From: JANYCO01 sp035535995
GTDB lineage: Bacteria > Bacteroidota > Bacteroidia > Cytophagales > Cytophagaceae
Assembly: GCA_035535995.1 (NCBI GenBank)
Contig: DATLOZ010000013.1
Location: 111,073 to 175,072 of the forward strand
Reading direction: 5' to 3'
Length of the DNA stretch: 64,000 nucleotides
Every line of letters begins with the position of its first letter. The first letter of the stretch is position 1. Positions 18,009 through 26,363 of the stretch are shown here, piece after piece. The notes below the pieces were generated by a model that saw only the letters and a list, made by a program, of their open reading frames with translations, ran no database searches and was not told the origin of the DNA. The position numbers and the translations under genes are program-made.

Positions 18009-18039
18009 TTACCTGTAAGATTTTAAATCTTACAGGTAA
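18009..18039. repeat. Perfect palindrome upstream of the GxxExxY gene
   Basis: Fifteen-base arms (TTACCTGTAAGATTT and its complement) around one central T. It sits between the GxxExxY start and the right family C arm. It could be an operator or a terminator for the M20 gene; there is no strong T-run after it. Confidence 0.7.
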
Positions 18040-18057
18040 AAGTTATTGCAATTTTTA

Positions 18058-18115
18058 AATCAAGAAAATAGAAATCAAGTAAATCTCCTAATCCTGAAAA
18101 TCAAGGTTCAGACAA
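18058..18115. repeat. Repeat family C, right arm flanking the GxxExxY gene
   Basis: Inverted copy of 17521-17577. On the minus strand it begins TTGTCTGAACC, and the TGA (18110-18108) is the stop codon of the M20 gene, exactly as for the copy at 8205-8252 and the cyclo-ligase gene. Confidence 0.9.
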
Positions 18116-19172
18116 GTTCCTCCAGTATCTTAATATACTTCTCAATCCCTTCTTCCACTTCAATAAGGTAGATAAACTCATTTGCGGAGTGAGATCTGGC
18201 CGAATTCCCTGGTCCCATTTTTACAGATGGTACTGGTACTAATGCCTGGTCCGAAGTAGTAGGAGAACCATATGGCTTGGCGCCCAACTTCATGGCGGCT
18301 TTTACCAGTGGGTGTTCCATGTCAATGAAGGATGGACGGAGACGCACCGATCTTGGATTTACTTCCGACTCGATGTTGTCGTCGATGATCTTCAGGATCT
18401 CTTCGTTTTTATACATTTCTGTGATGCGCACGTCGATGGTGAAGTGGCAGCTTTCCGGTACTACATTGTGCTGGTAACCGGCGTTGATGATGGTTACCGA
18501 CATCTTCATTGGCCCAAGGTGTGGAGATACTTTTTCGAAACGGTGGTTTTTGATCCACTCGATATCTTTGATGGCTTTGTAGATCGCATTGTCGCCTTCT
18601 TCGCGGGCTGCGTGGCCTGCTTTACCTTTGGCTACACAGTCGATCACCATAAGGCCTTTTTCTGCTACGGCTATGTCCATGAGCGTAGGCTCGCCTACAA
18701 TGGCAAAATCTATTTTACCAAGTTCAGGATATACCAGTTCCAATCCGTCGAAACCGGAGATCTCTTCTTCAGCGGTAGCGGCGATGCAGATATTGTAATT
18801 CATATCCTTTCGGTTGTAGAAATGGCGGAACGTAGCGATGAGTGATACCAGACATCCGCCAGCATCGTTGGAGCCAAGGCCGTAGAGCTTGGCGTCTTTT
18901 ATAAATGGATCGTATGGATCGTTGGTATAACCTGGATTTGGCTTTACAGTATCGTGGTGAGAGTTGAGCAGGATGGTAGGCTTGTTTGGATCGTAGTATT
19001 TGTTGAAAGACCACACATTGTTTTTAAGCCTGGTAGTTTCCATTCCATGTTTTTGGAAGAAATTGTTGAGGATCTCGGCGGTTTGGTCTTCTTGCTTGCT
19101 GAACGATTCGGTGCGGATCAGATCTTTCAGCAGCTGGATGGCGTCTTGTTGGAGTACTTTTAATTCAGTCAT
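18108..19172 (-). CDS. M20 family deacylase of arginine biosynthesis (ArgE-like)
   Basis: 354 residues. Zinc-site motifs of M20 enzymes are visible: SHHDTVKPN, GLGSNDAGG, the catalytic EEE of TAEEEISG, and a dimerisation domain between. By position next to argH it probably removes the acyl group in the acetylated or succinylated arginine route; in Bacteroidota the substrate may be an N-acyl-citrulline rather than N-acetylornithine, which cannot be decided by reading. The last codon and stop come from a family C repeat (residues LV then stop), so the native C-terminus is probably altered by a few residues. Confidence 0.88.
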   Translation of the reverse strand: MTELKVLQQDAIQLLKDLIRTESFSKQEDQTAEILNNFFQKHGMETTRLKNNVWSFNKYYDPNKPTILLNSHHDTVKPNPGYTNDPYDPFIKDAKLYGLGSNDAGGCLVSLIATFRHFYNRKDMNYNICIAATAEEEISGFDGLELVYPELGKIDFAIVGEPTLMDIAVAEKGLMVIDCVAKGKAGHAAREEGDNAIYKAIKDIEWIKNHRFEKVSPHLGPMKMSVTIINAGYQHNVVPESCHFTIDVRITEMYKNEEILKIIDDNIESEVNPRSVRLRPSFIDMEHPLVKAAMKLGAKPYGSPTTSDQALVPVPSVKMGPGNSARSHSANEFIYLIEVEEGIEKYIKILEELV

Positions 19173-19562
19173 AATATTTTTGCTTTGATTCAGTATCGAA
19201 TTTTTTGAAAGACAAATTCCAAAACCAATAATTTCAACTACCGAAACGAGGTTTGAAATTAAATAAAGTATAGGAATTTGACTAATTAATTATAAATAAA
19301 GGGAGATAGGCCAGTAGCCCAAAAGATTAGCAAACCCCGAAGGGAGTGGGGAAAGAGGGGGTAAGGATGATATGTGAAATGCTTGCTAGCATGGGTCAAA
19401 AGTAGGACATATTCTTGAAAGATGCAAGTTATAGAATGCGTCTAATCTCTAATCATGGTTTTGCAGAAAAGGAATGCAGGGATGTGCTTGTGAGGTAAGA
19501 GAGTCAGGTGGGTGTATCAATTTATAGTTATAATGTAAACAGGTTTAAGGATGAATATTTTT

Positions 19563-19658
19563 GGGCGTGCCCCGCCATCCGGCGGGTCGGGCTTTCGTTC
19601 CAAGTCCTCACTCCGCTGCGCTCCGTTCCGGGCTTTCCACTCAATCCCTCACGCAGTT
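19563..19658. repeat. GC-rich dispersed repeat with internal hairpins
   Basis: A GC-rich island in AT-rich sequence: GGGCGTGCCCCGCCATCCGG, CGGGTCGGGCTTTCG, then CTCCGCTGCGCTCCGTTCCG. CCCGCC and GGCGGG form one stem. It resembles a repeat I recall from intergenic regions of other Bacteroidota (from memory). The rest of the gap 19173-19855 shows no convincing gene. Confidence 0.65.
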
Positions 19659-19855
19659 TTTTACTAATTCCAGAAAGAAGGGTTAAAGTGGGTTAATCCA
19701 TCAATGAACTTTGATACCGCCCCGAAGTTGATGTATAACCCTCTTACTCCAAAGGAAATCGTTGAGGGAAAACCGGAGACAGCTATACATAAACTTTATA
19801 ATCACTTAATAAAGAATCTGCATAAGCAATCAAACGGCTTCCGTATTTTTGTAGC

Positions 19856-20242
19856 GTGTATACAAAGAAAACATTCGCGGTTTTATTTTCCTTTTCTCTT
19901 TTTTCCGGTTGCACCTATCATAAGCTGGATCCTTCTCCCAGTTGCGATACGTCCGCGATCTTCTATTCGCAGGATATACAACCTATCCTGGCTAATCATT
20001 GCTATAGTTGCCATAGCACTACAGCTGTGGCAGGAGGCGAAGGGTTGGATCTGCAGAATTTTAATTCCTTAAAACAATATCTCACCAACGGCTATCGTGG
20101 TGATACGATTTATGGTTCTGAGTTTTATCATATCATTACACAATCGCCAGGTGTAATTCCTATGCCGCCTGCCGGTAAGCTTTCCGATTGTGATATAAGT
20201 AAGATAGACCGTTGGCTTAAAAAAGGAGCACCTGAAGATTAG
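19856..20242 (+). CDS. Small c-type cytochrome lipoprotein
   Basis: 128 residues from a GTG start. A signal peptide with a lipobox (LFSGC, Cys about residue 19) is followed by one haem-binding motif, CYSCH (CxxCH), and a distal MPPAGK whose Met is a likely sixth haem ligand. The pattern is that of single-haem cytochromes found as domains in Bacteroidota/Planctomycetes, and suggests a membrane-anchored periplasmic electron carrier. It has no obvious operon partner. An overlapping frame starting at 19704 is rejected. Confidence 0.8.
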   Translation: MYTKKTFAVLFSFSLFSGCTYHKLDPSPSCDTSAIFYSQDIQPILANHCYSCHSTTAVAGGEGLDLQNFNSLKQYLTNGYRGDTIYGSEFYHIITQSPGVIPMPPAGKLSDCDISKIDRWLKKGAPED

Positions 20243-20317
20243 TTTTCTCCGGCAAAGGCTACAAAAGCCTGACACAAGCATCTGCTTGTATCAGACTGCA
20301 AAATCAATTTGACATCA

Positions 20318-21973
20318 TTAACGGTTGATCATTAACTTCTCCTGGTAGAGAACTGTGCCGTCTTCATTATTCATTAGTTTTAACAAATAAAGCCCATTGT
20401 GAAGCGCTGGATTGATAGTAGAAGAGAGAGTACCCGGTGAATATTTTTTATAAACGCTGTTGCCTTGTATATCCACGATCTCGATGCCAGAGAATTCCAT
20501 TTTACTTTGAATCGTGATCTCATCCGCTGCGGGATTAGGGAAGAGATTACTGGTGGTTGTAGAAATGTTTTTTACGGCAAGCGTAGTAGAAGCAGCGGTT
20601 GTCCAGATCTCAAATCCATTAGTGCCATCGTTTGCCAGGAAGTATAAATAATTATTAGAAACGCTAAAAAACTCAGGACTGGAACCATTGCTGCCAGGTT
20701 GTACATCAGTGACCAGGACCGTACCAACAGCAGTGCCATCAGATTTCCACAACTCAGTTCCGTATGTACCGTCGTTGGCTGCGAAATACATCAGATTGTT
20801 TAGTTCGATCATTCCATAAGGATAAGAACCGTCGGTTGGATTTATATCGGCAGTCATCAGAGTGCCTGCAGCAGTTCCGTCTGTCTGCCAAAGCTCCGGA
20901 CCATGTGTGCCGTCGTCGGCTTGAAAATAAAGGAGCCCGTTGTATATGCTGTACTGTGAAGGCCAGGAGCCGTTAGTTCCGGGGTTAATATCTTTGACCA
21001 TCTTAGTGCCGCTGGTTGTACCGTCGGAGAGCCATAGTTCATTTCCGTTAGTGCCGTCGTCGGCTGAGAAGTAAAGTATACTGTTTACTACGTTTAAATA
21101 CAGAGGGTGTAGTGCATACTGGCTGGGATTAATATCTTTCAGCAAAGAAGTACCTCCTGCCGTGCCGTCACTGGTCCATATTTCTGAGCCTGTGGTGGTG
21201 CCATCGTTGGCTATAAAACAGATAGTGGTTGCATTCAATGCTACAAAAGTCATAGGTGAACCATCAGCACTGGCGTTGATGTCTTTGACCAAACTGGTTC
21301 CGCCAGCAGTACCATCGGTTACCCACAACTCACGACCATGCGTACCATCGTTGGCTTGAAAGTAAAACAAGCCGTTGGCTATTGCACCATCCAAAGAAAT
21401 TAACCCATCAGCCGAACCGTTATTGATATCTTTTATCAGTATTGTGCCGGACGCAGTTCCGTCTGTTTTCCATAGCTCCTGTCCGTTAATACCATCGTTT
21501 GCTACGAAAAAGAGTTCATTATCAATTTTTGAATAAGAGGCTGGATAGCCCGCTCCTGAACCTGGCTGGATGTCTTTTACCATTACGGTTCCGCTTTCGG
21601 TGCCATCGCTTTTCCATAGTTCTTCGCCGTGTGTACCATCGGTGGCAGTAAAAAACAACGTACCGTTTAAATTGATAAAAGAGGCAGCCACATTGAGTCC
21701 GTTTCCAGAAGTGTTGATGTCTTTGACCAGTACGGTGCCTGCTTCGGTACCGTCGGATTTCCAGAGCTCTACGCCGTGTACGCCGTCATCGGCTCTAAAG
21801 AACAATGTGCCGTTTACGTCGGTGAGGTAAGCAATGCTTCCCAGATTGGTGAGCGAAACATCGGGATCGATTGCTTTCAAAAGAGAAGCCTGCTGGGCAA
21901 TACCAGTCGAATGAAACAAAATTGTAACAGCAATGAATGACAATACGCTGTTGAAGGAACGAGGTAGTTTCAT
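20318..21973 (-). CDS. ELWxxDGT-repeat protein with type IX secretion tail
   Basis: 551 residues. Signal peptide (about 1-26), then eight clear repeats of about 48 residues with the motif ELW(K/T/L/V)(S/T)DGTxxGT and a ninth degenerate unit (EIWTTAAST). The C-terminal 75 residues (NLFPNPAADEITI to the end) form a type A T9SS sorting domain, so the protein is expected on the cell surface or outside. The repeats look like a propeller; the ligand is unknown. The gap 21974-22524 upstream has no gene. Confidence 0.88.
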   Translation of the reverse strand: MKLPRSFNSVLSFIAVTILFHSTGIAQQASLLKAIDPDVSLTNLGSIAYLTDVNGTLFFRADDGVHGVELWKSDGTEAGTVLVKDINTSGNGLNVAASFINLNGTLFFTATDGTHGEELWKSDGTESGTVMVKDIQPGSGAGYPASYSKIDNELFFVANDGINGQELWKTDGTASGTILIKDINNGSADGLISLDGAIANGLFYFQANDGTHGRELWVTDGTAGGTSLVKDINASADGSPMTFVALNATTICFIANDGTTTGSEIWTSDGTAGGTSLLKDINPSQYALHPLYLNVVNSILYFSADDGTNGNELWLSDGTTSGTKMVKDINPGTNGSWPSQYSIYNGLLYFQADDGTHGPELWQTDGTAAGTLMTADINPTDGSYPYGMIELNNLMYFAANDGTYGTELWKSDGTAVGTVLVTDVQPGSNGSSPEFFSVSNNYLYFLANDGTNGFEIWTTAASTTLAVKNISTTTSNLFPNPAADEITIQSKMEFSGIEIVDIQGNSVYKKYSPGTLSSTINPALHNGLYLLKLMNNEDGTVLYQEKLMINR

Positions 21974-22009
21974 GATTGTGCGTTATAGATTTAGTTGAAA
22001 AGAGATTTA

Positions 22010-22017
22010 CAAAAATA
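22010..22017 (-). promoter_or_regulatory. Candidate -7 box for the ELWxxDGT-repeat gene
   Basis: Minus-strand TATTTTTG matches TAnnTTTG, 37 bases from the start codon at 21973. The 551-base gap 21974-22524 otherwise holds AT-rich sequence and a TTGTTGGAGAAAAACTCC-like stretch near 22272, similar to a hairpin at 39126. Confidence 0.35.
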
Positions 22018-22494
22018 ACAAAAAAATGCTAATGATAAATATTGGGGGCTTTGTAGAGTTTGATGGAGTTTTTCTCCAAAATTTTATTCGTCAGCACGCA
22101 GATAATAATGATAGGTGTATAAGAAAAATTTGTATTGAATGGATCTATTGTAGATGCATAGAAAATTAGAATCCAGTTAGCAAGTGTAAACAGATTTTCC
22201 TGTGAATAGTGAAAATAAATCTATTCAGGAAAAGTCAAAATGTTTTTCTTTATGAAAAATTTGTAGCCGTTGTTGGAGAAAAACTCCCAAAGCATGATGA
22301 CTATAGGATTGTATAAACCACAAACAAATTGTGTGAAACCACATTACTTTTAAAACGCTTCATCAATCTATGATCCTGGCTTCACACCATAGGCATATAA
22401 AGCATATCTGTTAATCAATTGCATAAGTATTTTCCGAATAAATAAATACGTATTAATTGTGGCGATTAAATTTTTCATAGTTAGTCAGCATTTC

Positions 22495-22502
22495 TATTTT
22501 TG
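22495..22502 (+). promoter_or_regulatory. Candidate -7 box for the REC-PAS gene
   Basis: TATTTTTG fits TAnnTTTG and lies 23 bases before the ATG at 22525. A -33 TTG is not seen. Confidence 0.4.
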
Positions 22503-22524
22503 ATTTTTTGCAAACAATAAGAAA

Positions 22525-23532
22525 ATGAAATGCAACATCTTACTTATTGATGATAATACGGACGACCAACTATTATTTAAAAGAATACTTTTTAAATCCG
22601 AAGTAGATGCGAAGCTCGTTGCTTTGACGGAAGCAAGTCAAGGTCTGGAGATGCTGAAGCAATCTACTTTTGATTGTATTTTTTTGGATTACAATCTTCC
22701 GCAAATGAATGGAATAGATTTTCTCAAAGAATTGAAAAAATGCGAGCTCCAGGTGCCGGTGATCATGCTCACAGGACAAGAAGATGAGAAGATCATTATA
22801 AAATTAATGCAGGAGGGAGCTATAGATTATATTTCTAAAAACCAACTCAACGAAGATCTCTTGCGCATCAGTATTCAGAATGCGCGTACGGTATTTGAAC
22901 TGCGCATGCAAAAACTTCAGGCAGAAGAAGCGCTAAGGATCAGCGAAGCCCGGCTTGCAGAGGCGCAGACGATTGCGCTGGTGGGCAATTGGGAATATGA
23001 TTTCAAAACACAAAAACTTTTTCTCTCCAACGAAGCCCGCAGAATCCTGGACTACCCGGAAGGAGAATTGTCTTCCAGCTTTAATTTTTTACGTCATATG
23101 CATCCCGATGATGTATCATTAATGTTGAAGCTGATGAAAGATAAAATCCCGCAAAACCAACAAGACATCACCTTCCGGCTTTATAGTAGAGAAACGAACA
23201 CAGAAAAATATATTCATGCCAAAGGATACGTGGTCAGAAATGATCACGAAGAAGTTCTAATTAGTCGTGGTACGATCCAGGATATTACGATTCTTAAAAA
23301 AGCTATGCGCGATAAAGAAAAAGCCAGGATCGGGCGTAAGGCTACAACTATTGTGTTTGGCATTGCGATCTTAGCATTCCTTATTTCCGAAGCCTTGCTG
23401 GATCCCTTTGTAGACGGGCTTCACACAAGCCTTCTCATAGGACTTTCCTTCAAAGGCGGCCTCGCACTTTTCCTGAAACCGATCGAGACATTCCTGGAAA
23501 AATTTATGCTGAGCAGGATCGTGCTCTCCTGA
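22525..23532 (+). CDS. Response regulator: receiver + PAS + C-terminal membrane segment
   Basis: 335 residues. Receiver domain (about 1-120) with acidic pair D9/D10, phospho-acceptor D55 (FLDYNLP), Thr in MLTGQE and the conserved Lys in ISKNQL. A short coiled linker leads to a PAS domain (about 145-255, with the PAC-like RGTIQDIT end), then a basic helix and two hydrophobic helices (about 272-320: TTIVFGIAILAFLISEALL and LLIGLSFKGGLALFL). No kinase, DNA-binding or cyclase output is present. A phosphorylatable protein held at the membrane is inferred; its partner kinase is not in the window. Confidence 0.85.
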   Translation: MKCNILLIDDNTDDQLLFKRILFKSEVDAKLVALTEASQGLEMLKQSTFDCIFLDYNLPQMNGIDFLKELKKCELQVPVIMLTGQEDEKIIIKLMQEGAIDYISKNQLNEDLLRISIQNARTVFELRMQKLQAEEALRISEARLAEAQTIALVGNWEYDFKTQKLFLSNEARRILDYPEGELSSSFNFLRHMHPDDVSLMLKLMKDKIPQNQQDITFRLYSRETNTEKYIHAKGYVVRNDHEEVLISRGTIQDITILKKAMRDKEKARIGRKATTIVFGIAILAFLISEALLDPFVDGLHTSLLIGLSFKGGLALFLKPIETFLEKFMLSRIVLS

Positions 23533-23720
23533 AATAAGCCGTACAATATTTACTGGCCGTTTTTTACAGAAGAGTCTTTTCCTTGTAAAAGAAAAAAAGT
23601 AAAAACAAAGTTGCGAATAAAAGGTAACGCATATTGTTAGGTTTATCGGTTATAAAACGCGTACAAAGACAATACCCTTCCAGGCTAAAAATATTTTTTT
23701 CCATGGTTCCAGAAAAGCGA

Positions 23721-23813
23721 TTCAGAGTCCCCGTGATACGCAGTGCGAATTTTGTGTTTTGGGGTGCGGGAGATTCTGAGTGGACACAGTCAGCAAGAGC
23801 AACAGCAAAAGTA
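23721..23813. repeat. Repeat family D (copy 1) joined to a single family A arm
   Basis: TTCAGAGTCCCCGTGATACG ... TGCGGGAGATTCTGAGTGGAC forms a hairpin with a loop near TTTTGTGTTTTGG. It is directly followed by AGTCAGCAAGAGCAACAGCA, one arm of family A. Most of the gap 23533-23852 is this composite; no gene is seen. Confidence 0.75.
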
Positions 23814-23852
23814 TAAAGAAATTTCTGTCTACTCTTAATATTTTCTGTGGGG

Positions 23853-24203
23853 TTACATAGCCGTCTTACTTGTCTTATCAATCACAAATTTTCCATTAGC
23901 GTTTTGACGCACGTTAATCATTACGTGACCTTTGAATATGGCTTCCATTTCCTGGAATATTTCGTCCATCATAGAAGGGTTGAAATATAATTTGAAACGA
24001 AGCGCGTTTATCTTTTGGCCTTTGGAAATTACTTCGGCATCGCTAAGCATTACCATGCCTACAAGATCATCCAAGGTAAATTCTTTTTGGCTGTTCTTAT
24101 ATTCTTCCGCCTTCTCTCTGCTTGATTTAATGTTGATCCATTGGTCTTTGCCTGCGAATATGGCAGCGTCCAGAAGCGTTCTGATCTGTTTATCTATGTA
24201 CAT
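23853..24203 (-). CDS. Conserved-looking small protein, function unknown
   Basis: 116 residues, cytosolic (no signal or membrane helix). The N-terminus (MYIDKQIRTLLDAAIFAGKD) is amphipathic; the centre and the end look like a mixed alpha/beta fold ending in a charged tail. I do not recognise the family. It is flanked on both sides by palindromic repeats. Confidence 0.55.
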   Translation of the reverse strand: MYIDKQIRTLLDAAIFAGKDQWINIKSSREKAEEYKNSQKEFTLDDLVGMVMLSDAEVISKGQKINALRFKLYFNPSMMDEIFQEMEAIFKGHVMINVRQNANGKFVIDKTSKTAM

Positions 24204-24243
24204 GAGGTCTGATTTTTTTTATGAAAATACAAATTATTTTTAA

Positions 24244-24465
24244 AATGTTAGAATCCTGCGCAATACAACTTTTGTCTACTCAGAGTCTCCCGCATCCGAT
24301 CGTTTGGCTTTAATATAAACGTTAACAGGGGACTCTGAGATGTTGGAGTTCATGGGCTTGGTAAAAGCGGCTCAGAGTCCCCGCGATACGTCAGTGGGAA
24401 TTTTATGTTTTGGGATGCGGGAGACTCTGAGCGGACATAATGTTAGAATCCTGCGTAATACAACA
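24244..24465. repeat. Duplicated direct repeat containing two inverted family D copies
   Basis: AATGTTAGAATCCTGCGCAA (24244) recurs with one change at 24439 (AATGTTAGAATCCTGCGTAA), 195 bases apart. Between them lie a family D copy in minus orientation (24279-24341) and one in plus orientation (24371-24436: CTCAGAGTCCCCGCGATACG ... GGGAGACTCTGAGCGGACA). This accounts for most of the gap 24204-24508. Confidence 0.75.
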
Positions 24466-24508
24466 TGTAACAATATCTGGAGAAAGCGCTGTGCCAACAG
24501 TAATAATT

Positions 24509-25186
24509 CTAACGGCTAAATAACCTTCCTACTACAAAGATGATGTATAGGTTGGAGACAGCTGCCTGGAATAAAGCAAAGTTGGAAAGTATCTCGTCTA
24601 TATTGCTAAAAGGCACATCCATGCCTACCATCACATGTATGCTCAGGCGAAAGCTGTTGTAGAAAATGTCCATCAGTTGACTGATCGGAAAACCAAACAT
24701 ACCCGGAAAGAATACTTCCATCAGGGAATAAGCATAGCCAAACAGGATGATGAACAACCAATAAATATTAGCTGCCCCCACGATGCTGTACCAAAGATCG
24801 TGATGTTCTTTAAATATATCTCTGATAATAAAATATTGCCAAACCAGCACGGCCAGGAATAACATGATATTTGAAATGATATATAAGTTCCGGTCGTTGG
24901 TAGGTCCTGCAATATTCAGAAGGATGAAACCGCCGAAAATTAAAATGGCATAGGCGATGATCTGTATTTTGCTTTGGAGATAAAATTTTACAGTAGAAAA
25001 AGCAAGATAATGTACAACGATCAGTAATGTTAATTGTATGATCACACCGGCTTGCATAGAGAGCTGTAGCTTGCCAGTCTGGATCAGTTTCATCACTACC
25101 ATGATGTCAAACATCAGCAGGAACTGGGCTAGCAAGGTGATGGCGTGGTACTTTATTAACCGGTCGTAAGAAATGATTTTTTTCAT
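24509..25186 (-). CDS. Polytopic membrane protein with degenerate ion-channel-like C-terminus
   Basis: 225 residues with about five to six membrane helices. The last 60 residues (FYNSFRLSIHVMVGMDVPF to NLYIIFVVGRLFS) have the spacing of the pore helix, filter loop and inner helix of two-TM potassium channels, but the TVGYG filter is replaced by VMVGMD. This is a comparison by eye. It could be a channel relative with altered selectivity or a non-conducting protein. The start at 25186 is the only good ATG. Confidence 0.6.
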   Translation of the reverse strand: MKKIISYDRLIKYHAITLLAQFLLMFDIMVVMKLIQTGKLQLSMQAGVIIQLTLLIVVHYLAFSTVKFYLQSKIQIIAYAILIFGGFILLNIAGPTNDRNLYIISNIMLFLAVLVWQYFIIRDIFKEHHDLWYSIVGAANIYWLFIILFGYAYSLMEVFFPGMFGFPISQLMDIFYNSFRLSIHVMVGMDVPFSNIDEILSNFALFQAAVSNLYIIFVVGRLFSR

Positions 25187-25324
25187 GTAGGAGGTTTGGG
25201 AATTTCAAAAATAAGAAAAATAATCGGGAAAAATAGTAGCGCGTAAAACGCCTGGTGTATGAATGGCAGGCCGGCAAGAGCAGTCAGAATTTTCTCATTG
25301 CCCTTGCCTTGTTCATACTAATCA

Positions 25325-25672
25325 TCAGATATAATTATAAAAAACAATCCCTCCAATTACAACGGCCGCCACACTCGCCATTAGTACTGCCGCCGCCGCT
25401 ATATCTTTGATGGCTCCTGCTTTTTCATTGTATTCGGGAGAAACCAGGTCCACTAATTTTTCAATCGCCGTATTGATCGTTTCTGTGATCCAGACAAGCG
25501 CTATAGCAAATACAAGCAGGCACCATTCACGAAAAGAGATTCTCAGGAAAAATCCTGTCACGATTACCGTGATCGTGGCAAGTAAATGCACTTTGGCGTT
25601 GTTCTCATAACGGATCACTTTGCCCACGCCACGGATCGCGTATTTAAAGCTTTTCAACGTCTTTGCTATCAT
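25325..25672 (-). CDS. Diacylglycerol/undecaprenol kinase (DgkA family)
   Basis: 115 residues, three membrane helices. The family block ENNAKVH near residue 24 and ETINTAIEKLVD (about 65-76) with KDIAAAAVL afterwards carries the active-site Glu and Asn/Asp. DgkA-type kinases phosphorylate membrane lipid alcohols; in Gram-negatives lacking the outer-membrane oligosaccharide cycle, undecaprenol is the likelier substrate. Its start overlaps the end of the DUF1361 gene by 29 bases, so it is co-translated with it. Confidence 0.9.
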   Translation of the reverse strand: MIAKTLKSFKYAIRGVGKVIRYENNAKVHLLATITVIVTGFFLRISFREWCLLVFAIALVWITETINTAIEKLVDLVSPEYNEKAGAIKDIAAAAVLMASVAAVVIGGIVFYNYI

Positions 25673-26327
25673 AAGAGGGTTGGTTTAAATGGATTAATTG
25701 ATAAAAGATAAGATAGCTGAAAAAAAGGATCAACGAAAATATAGCCGTCACCATCATCGCCGTAGGATTTGTGACCGTAAGAAAAGATTCTTCCAACAGC
25801 GCTACAGGCCTTACCAGCAAATCCCAACTATTCCATCTTAGAAACCTTCCCAGGTAAATTCCATAACCGCTGAGGATAAAACAAACGGAAAGAAAGATCC
25901 AGGAGAAAAACGAACGCAAATACTGCGCGATCATTTCATGGATCAGAAGTATGGAAACGATTCCCACCAGCAATCCGTCGAACGCGAAAAGAAATAAAAT
26001 ACTCGCATCGTACCACAAAGGCACACCATCGCGCGGGCGCAAGTGGATGAGGTCAGTGATCAGGTAAGGCGCATTGGGTAGGAACAGCAGCCATAATGGA
26101 ATTAGCAACAGAAGTTTTATCGCTAGGATCTTCCTGTTTTTATGTTCCATGAGCAAGGCAATAAACAATGGCACCCAGGCAAGAAATAAATTCCATACCA
26201 GGAAAATACCTTTGATATTTCCTGCCAAATAAAGCCGGACGCCGCCCAGCGCAATGGCAAAGGTCGAAAGCATGATCAGGATGTTGATCAGCTTGTTTTT
26301 GCTTGTTTGATTAAGTTTTATGTCCAT
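25644..26327 (-). CDS. DUF1361 membrane protein
   Basis: 227 residues, about six to seven membrane helices. The block LLFLPNAPYLITDLIHL followed by WYDASILF and SGYGIYLGRFLRWNSWDL is the DUF1361 signature. No function is established. The gene overlaps dgkA (29 bases) and starts 37 bases after the end of the DUF4153/4173-LRR gene, so it belongs to the same probable operon. Confidence 0.88.
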   Translation of the reverse strand: MDIKLNQTSKNKLINILIMLSTFAIALGGVRLYLAGNIKGIFLVWNLFLAWVPLFIALLMEHKNRKILAIKLLLLIPLWLLFLPNAPYLITDLIHLRPRDGVPLWYDASILFLFAFDGLLVGIVSILLIHEMIAQYLRSFFSWIFLSVCFILSGYGIYLGRFLRWNSWDLLVRPVALLEESFLTVTNPTAMMVTAIFSLILFFSYLIFYQLIHLNQPSYDSKDVEKL

Positions 26328-26363
26328 GATATTGTACTTAAGAAGTATATTGGTACTTGATTT

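Noticed and set aside
19704..20072. 122-codon frame overlapping the start of the cytochrome lipoprotein gene
   Set aside because: It overlaps a gene with a signal peptide and haem motif in another frame; only the first 45 codons lie outside and they show no recognisable domain.
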